This document shows positions 63,301-64,000 of a DNA stretch of 64,000 nt, piece after piece. The stretch lies in the NCBI GenBank assembly GCA_963931925.1, contig OZ007569.1, forward strand, positions 28,272,024 to 28,336,023, written 5' to 3'. The DNA comes from Onchidella celtica. Its lineage: Eukaryota > Mollusca > Gastropoda > Systellommatophora > Onchidiidae. Made by a program: the position numbers and the translations under genes. The stretch's first letter is position 1, and each line of letters opens with the position of its first letter. The notes below the pieces were generated by a model, which saw nothing but the letters and a program-made list of their open reading frames with translations, did no database searches and was not told the DNA's origin.

Positions 63301-63476
63301 GGGCACTTCTCAGTACATTTTCATTTTCAGTGGAACTAGGTCTTACCAACATTTTTCTTCTGTTTCAGATCAACAGAAACAAAAACAAATGGAAATTCCA
63401 CTTAAAAGACGGCATTATGAATCTTAATGGTAGAGACTTTGTTTTCCAGAAAGCTACTGGTGATTCAGAGTGGTAG
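45733..63476 (+). CDS. GTF2A1: TFIIA alpha/beta precursor (general transcription factor IIA subunit 1), nine exons
   Basis: Join of 45733-45753, 53536-53637, 53968-54100, 54506-54552, 54962-55076, 60290-60582, 61412-61546, 62334-62423 and 63369-63476, giving 1044 nt and 347 aa. Every intron is GT-AG and phases agree throughout. In known TFIIA this precursor is cleaved into alpha and beta chains, which with gamma stabilise TBP on promoter DNA in the nucleus. Seen here: an N-terminal helical domain (about residues 9-48, with KLYRTVVEDVI and DEGVDEQVL), a linker rich in Ala, Gly and Gln, a Gln-rich stretch (about 150-215), a taspase-1-type site QLDG (245-248), an acidic block (about 255-300), and the beta core ending the chain (VVVCQYDK then KNKWKFHLKDGIMNLNGRDF). 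The start is chosen because the 7-codon exon 1 joins in phase 0 to exon 2 and lies 91 bp downstream of a TATA box. The linker is shorter than in vertebrates. Identification is firm; only exon 1 is too short to prove by similarity. Confidence 0.96.
45754..47537. other. Intron 1, first part; AGATCT/TCTAGA-rich stretch
   Basis: No coding signal. From about 45941 to 46245 the six-base palindromes AGATCT and TCTAGA and overlapping TAGATCTA recur many times. At 47268-47350 lies a segment similar to 57420-57495 in intron 5 (shared ACAAAGCC and GAGAAAATACTGAG), a dispersed repeat in the same orientation. Confidence 0.55.
48214..48507 (-). pseudogene. LINE ORF C-terminal piece, displaced by a frameshift
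   Basis: This frame overlaps the end of the long ORF and holds the expected continuation: PVREEIGRRRWRWIGHTLRR and a basic GKRSRGRPRGTW stretch, found at the C-terminus of many RTE- and CR1-like LINE proteins. A one-base gain (or two-base loss) near 48480-48505 separates the two frames. Everything else in the protein looks intact, so the break is recent or a sequencing error. Confidence 0.85.
48455..51229 (-). CDS. LINE ORF: apurinic-like endonuclease plus reverse transcriptase
   Basis: 924 aa. The endonuclease spans about residues 35-280: LRIASWNVRSM (Asn41), YAPT (143-146), GDANAKIG (from 178), QIDHFCI (246-252) and the catalytic SDHH (273-276). The reverse transcriptase spans about 500-770: NYRGITLLS (579-587), AGFRSNRSTTDQI (614-626), FLDYEKAFDSID (647-658), GVRQGCLLSPFLF (705-717) and FADD (749-752). 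A conserved tail follows (CYLGSIID, YGCETW). It would nick target DNA and reverse-transcribe the element RNA. The frame ends early: the last residues (from about 916) are out of frame and the normal C-terminus continues in the next frame. The first ATG is taken, though the true start may lie elsewhere. Confidence 0.93.
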   Translation of the reverse strand: MGEGGASAPVDSMKDNGQSRKDSTGLTAPSSNKSLRIASWNVRSMYEAGKSAQVTMEMRRYRLHILGVSKTRWIQSGLKQLNSGEKILYSGREDKKHTEGVAIILSKHAQRSLRGWEPYGRRIILASFTTKNKNINMNIVQIYAPTNEATDEDKDDFYNQLQEIVDTLPRKDVNIIMGDANAKIGQDNTGYEDIMGCNGLGQMNENGERFASFCAFNSYVIGGSVFPHRRIHKATWISPDGVTENQIDHFCITRRFRRSLEDVIVQRGADVGSDHHMLLAKLKLRLKKQGTRAGTKRRKFQVSLLDGDKKEEFQLTLRNRFKPLVDLEETVDLETHWAKVKGVFTSTCQDVLGEKKVEHKEWISQKSLDLIRIRRDLKEQVNASRTRSSRVGNQEEYRATAKEVKKSIKKDKEEFIGMLAEKAEKAATGGHVRILYQTTKTLAGKYGKPEVPVKDYNRKAIFGKEAQAKRWIEHFNSLLNRPPPSNPPDILPARNDLPISCDPPTKAEINDAIKQLNRGKAAGPDQIPPEALKADAAGAAEGLHSLFSRIWIGGKFPKDWKEGHLVKLPKKGDLSNCSNYRGITLLSIPGKVFNRILLKRIQNATDPKLREEQAGFRSNRSTTDQIATLRIIVEQSLEWNSQLIVNFLDYEKAFDSIDRETLWRILRHYGIPEKMVNLIKSMYDGTSCRVVHDGELTDSFDIKTGVRQGCLLSPFLFVLVIDWLMKETTSGGRNGIQWTPWTQLDDLDFADDLALLSHTHDQMQAKTTALNKISESIGLRIHPAKSKVLKIVALPSAQVRVGDQPLEDVESFCYLGSIIDNKGGTEAEVKARIGKAQAAFTSLSKIWRTKDISLKTKLRIFNSNVKSVLLYGCETWNASQACIKRIQVFINRCLRKLLKIRWTDKVSNEIVWKRTRQPSQRGNW
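51640..52698. mobile_element. hAT-like DNA element with 8-bp target duplication
   Basis: The repeat TTATAAAT occurs at 51640-51647 and 52691-52698. Just inside are inverted ends sharing GTAGTCCAAACTG (13 bp exact, 15-bp terminus with two mismatches). An 8-bp duplication with short inverted ends is typical of hAT. The 1043-bp body (51648-52690) has no long ORF, so it is non-autonomous. The duplication is AT-rich, which lowers certainty. Confidence 0.62.
52699..53535. other. Intron 1, last part
   Basis: AT-rich DNA with no repeat family or coding signal that I recognise. A pyrimidine tract with TTTCTTTCACAG ends the intron. Confidence 0.4.
53536..53637 (+). CDS. GTF2A1: GTF2A1 exon 2, residues 8-41
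   Basis: Acceptor TTTCTTTCACAG and donor CAG|GTAAGC bound 34 codons in phase 0. The product contains KLYRTVVEDVINNVKDAF and DEGVDEQVLQELKQ, the core of the N-terminal alpha domain, which in the known TFIIA structure joins a four-helix bundle with beta and gamma. The open frame that continues past the donor to 53826 is intronic. Confidence 0.97.
53968..54100 (+). CDS. GTF2A1: GTF2A1 exon 3, residues 42-85
   Basis: Acceptor CTTTCTTTCAG; donor CAAG|GTGATT leaves one base over (phase 1). It begins LWEGKL, which continues the conserved helix (LWENKL in vertebrates), then passes into a Pro/Ser/Gln linker ending STQQEQ. The donor GTGATT is weaker than the others, but the phase fits exon 4 exactly. 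Confidence 0.95.
54293..54330 (+). repeat. Poly-G tract in intron 3
   Basis: 31 consecutive G, one A, then 6 G. It lies in the intron between exons 3 and 4 and will be G-rich in the pre-mRNA, so an RNA G-quadruplex is possible. The open frame running through it is an artefact. Confidence 0.9.
54506..54552 (+). CDS. GTF2A1: GTF2A1 exon 4, residues 86-101
   Basis: A 47-bp micro-exon between TTTTTCTCCCAG and CAG|GTATCA, encoding GAGAQGGQIQATTQYQ. The single base carried from exon 3 completes its first Gly codon and it ends in phase 0. It codes only for flexible linker, so it could be skipped without touching a folded domain, but skipping would break the frame (47 nt). Confidence 0.9.
54962..55076 (+). 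CDS. GTF2A1: GTF2A1 exon 5, residues 102-139
   Basis: Acceptor TGTTTAAACAG; donor ACAG|GTAAGC, phase 1. It encodes an Ala/Gln/Gly-rich linker (LTPAAATATLALPSGIF, then QQQLAALGAGG and QNITVQQT). The frame stays open for about 200 bp past the donor, but splicing at 55076 joins in phase with exon 6 to read VQQTGTGQYITLAG, typical TFIIA linker sequence. Confidence 0.92.
55252..55480. repeat. Two tandem copies of a 114-bp unit
   Basis: CAAGGGCCACATTAGTGGCA begins at 55271 and again at 55385. The copies stay similar through GTGTCTCTTGTTTGC and TTGGTTGGTCCCACT, with small indels. The pair lies within the piggyBac-like element. Confidence 0.8.
55780..56415 (+). repeat. Left arm of a long inverted repeat in intron 5
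   Basis: This segment is similar to the reverse complement of 57520-58160. Shared blocks include TCGGTCATTTTCTCCCAG with TTTTCCCTGATGA, TATCTCTCTAATTA, and AGGGGTGACAGGA. Similarity is interrupted by small indels. Coding-like conservation (KVGHFLPVFPD then KPT.R) is seen in one frame of both arms, but I do not recognise a protein. Confidence 0.75.
56613..57424. mobile_element. hAT MITE with GATTTAAATC-rich ends
   Basis: The 8-bp duplication ACTGATTA is perfect at 56613-56620 and 57417-57424. The element (56621-57416, 796 bp) begins CAGGGTTGG and ends CCAACCCTG. Both subterminal regions are AT-rich, with repeated ATTTAAATCA and TTTTTTGATT motifs. No transposase. Elements with such ends occur widely in animals; assignment to hAT rests on the 8-bp duplication and the CAGGGTTGG ends. 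Confidence 0.88.
57520..58160 (-). repeat. Right arm of the long inverted repeat in intron 5
   Basis: Inverted partner of 55780-56415. The gap between arms is about 1.1 kb and contains the hAT MITE. A poly-G run (about 57736-57748) interrupts it. The open frame 58104-58370 on the minus strand overlaps its outer edge; no family recognised. Confidence 0.75.
58448..59231. mobile_element. Possible second piggyBac-like element
   Basis: TTAA at 58448-58451 is followed by CCCATACTCCGTGCG. At the other side GGG at 59221-59223 is preceded by a CGCAGGGTGA stretch and followed by TTAG and TTAA. The ends match only partly (about 11 of 14 positions), so the call is weak. Another outward TTAACCC lies at 58321 without a visible partner. 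Confidence 0.35.
59405..60102. mobile_element. piggyBac-like deletion derivative
   Basis: TTAA at 59405-59408 and 60099-60102. Inverted ends: CCCCTTCACTGCC at the left, and GGCAGTGAAGGGG at the right (13 bp exact). The 690-bp body carries subterminal CCCGAG/CTCGGG palindromes near the right end and a short acidic ORF on the minus strand. Exact TTAA plus exact inverted ends make the class assignment strong. Confidence 0.88.
59701..59844 (-). pseudogene. Remnant first exon of a piggyBac-type transposase
   Basis: A 47-codon ORF with product starting MAAKTPKHSPRLTADEVFHE, then VMNDEDSDNDLFGSEFD. A short basic start followed by a Ser/Asp/Glu-rich block is typical of piggyBac-family N-termini. GTAAGT follows the codons for DIV, a good donor, so this may be exon 1 with the rest lost. 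The catalytic domain is absent. Confidence 0.55.
60290..60582 (+). CDS. GTF2A1: GTF2A1 exon 6, residues 140-237, glutamine-rich
   Basis: Acceptor TTTGTTACAG; donor AGGG|GTAAGT in phase 0. After GQYITLAGIPPQQIQ the product is dominated by Gln runs coded by mixed CAA and CAG, with scattered Leu, Ile, Arg, His and Pro. Mixed codons make slippage less likely than a pure CAG tract. The Gln-rich segment matches the position of the non-conserved central spacer of TFIIA alpha. The interruptions (RQQQPQ, QLGQHIAPQM, QIRIPQ) look lineage-specific. Confidence 0.95.
60583..61411. other. Intron 6
   Basis: No coding signal. It contains a SINE tail in reverse orientation (61149-61271). A T-run lies at about 61040-61058. 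Confidence 0.6.
61149..61271 (-). mobile_element. SINE 3' part, reverse orientation
   Basis: Read on the minus strand, GCACTGTGGCGACGACGTG, then CCAGTTATAACTGGGCTGCA and GGCACAAAGG match the tail of the SINE at 27615-27685 with few differences. It ends in about five TACAAA units (61149-61180). The tRNA head is missing, so it is 5'-truncated or belongs to a LINE sharing this tail. Confidence 0.72.
61412..61546 (+). CDS. GTF2A1: GTF2A1 exon 7, residues 238-282, cleavage site and acidic block
   Basis: Acceptor TTTTCAAACAG; donor GAG|GTAACA, phase 0 at both ends. It starts GIHQSLIQLDGNGDTSSSED and then becomes almost purely Asp/Glu with a few Lys. QLDG at 245-248 fits the taspase-1 consensus Q-[FILV]-D|G, which in vertebrate TFIIA is cut at the equivalent place to give alpha and beta. 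Cleavage would fall after Asp247. Confidence 0.96.
61547..62333. other. Intron 7
   Basis: AT-rich. A weak TTAACTCAACCCACTG...GGGTTAG pair at about 61757-61924 might be a decayed piggyBac-like fragment. Nothing else seen. Confidence 0.35.
62334..62423 (+). CDS. GTF2A1: GTF2A1 exon 8, residues 283-312
   Basis: Acceptor TTGTGAATAG; donor AAA|GTAAGT. It encodes DPLNTDDDVSEDDPSDLFD followed by TDNVVVCQYDK. The latter is part of the highly conserved start of the TFIIA beta fold. Phase 0 at both ends. Confidence 0.97.
62424..63368. other. Intron 8
   Basis: AT-rich with a few TAGATCTA motifs (62921, 62984). No coding signal and no identified repeat. Confidence 0.4.
63369..63476 (+). CDS. GTF2A1: GTF2A1 exon 9 (coding part), residues 313-347 and stop
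   Basis: Acceptor TCTGTTTCAG. It encodes INRNKNKWKFHLKDGIMNL, then NGRDFVFQKATGDSEW and TAG. This is the beta-barrel C-terminus of TFIIA beta that contacts TBP and DNA in the known structure. The final Trp is at the family's usual end point. Confidence 0.97.
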   Translation: MNRNKNKWKFHLKDGIMNLNGRDFVFQKATGDSEW

Positions 63477-64000
63477 TATAAGGTTACATTGGCTTGTGTG
63501 TGTGTGTGTGTCAGCTAATGGAGTGTTTGACATCGCTTTGGCCAGGCTGAAAGAAGGCCATTTATGCTTGAAAGTGGTCAAAGAACGGCGAGCGATATTG
63601 ATATCATTGGTGCCTGTCCATAACTATTTTTCCTGTGGTACGTTGAAACTTATTGTGAGAAAAGACACATTATGACTTTAAATTCATGCATCAAGGTTGG
63701 ATGTATAATTTGACAGTTAAAAGCAGTTCAAGTATATGCATGCACCGTTGTGTAGCAATTAGTGTGGAAGAAAGAGTGATAATTAATCCTGTCTAGTCTC
63801 TGTGAACTGTTCTACATAAATTATTTGAACAGGCTGCCTTAGTGATAGAAGAAGAAAAGAAATTGTATCTCTTTTATTTAAAGGTGCCAAACTAAAAGTT
63901 TTTTGGATATGAAACAATATTTTTAACCCCCAACCTACAATGAAAATGACTTTGGGGAGGGGGCAGGCAAATCTCACTCCCCACCCTCATCCCCCGCAAA
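63477..64000 (+). other. GTF2A1: GTF2A1 3' UTR (partial)
   Basis: Non-coding sequence after the stop. A short GT run lies at about 63496-63511. No AATAAA or ATTAAA appears before the window ends, so the polyadenylation site is probably beyond it. Confidence 0.6.

Overview
The window is animal nuclear DNA and carries one gene that can be recognised with confidence: a nine-exon GTF2A1-type gene for the TFIIA alpha/beta precursor, on the + strand from 45733 to 63476 (coding part). All eight introns are GT-AG, the reading phase is kept across every junction, and the joined product is 347 aa, close to the vertebrate protein (about 376 aa). Introns, dense microsatellites, tRNA-derived SINEs, an RTE-type LINE and DNA transposons point to an invertebrate. 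A mollusc, perhaps a gastropod, is my guess from overall texture only.

Layout. From 1 to about 45.6 kb I find no convincing gene. This part holds simple-sequence arrays (GAT, CTAT/CTGT, CT/GA, ATC, GACA, CA, TTTA), mononucleotide G and C runs, and dispersed repeats: a 190-bp family, a family with TATCATACTAAGCC ends, a family with GGGGCCATCCA ends, a family opening with a CCCGG-ATAAA block, and SINEs. Between about 27.7 and 38.9 kb the DNA is lower in repeats and could hold regulatory elements. A TATA box at 35807, followed by a short ORF with a signal-peptide-like start at 36133, is the only hint of a second transcription unit.

The TFIIA gene has a TATA box at 45642 and a short 5'-UTR hairpin. 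Exon 1 encodes 7 residues and is followed by a 7.8-kb intron containing a Tigger/pogo-like element (47538-51629), which was itself interrupted by a nearly intact RTE-like LINE (48197-51434, antisense, 12-bp target duplication), and then a hAT-like element (51648-52690). Exons 2-5 follow closely. Intron 5 (5.2 kb) is built largely from DNA transposons: piggyBac-like elements with TTAA flanks, a hAT MITE with a perfect 8-bp duplication, and a pair of inverted arms of about 600 bp. Exon 6 is glutamine-rich, exon 7 is acidic and begins with a probable taspase-1 site (QLDG), and exons 8-9 encode the conserved beta-subunit C-terminus. The 3' UTR runs off the window without a visible AATAAA.

I found no RNA genes apart from SINE heads, no CRISPR array and no prokaryotic genes. 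Most remaining open frames are low-complexity or antisense shadows. All repeat boundaries were found by eye and those of diverged families are approximate.
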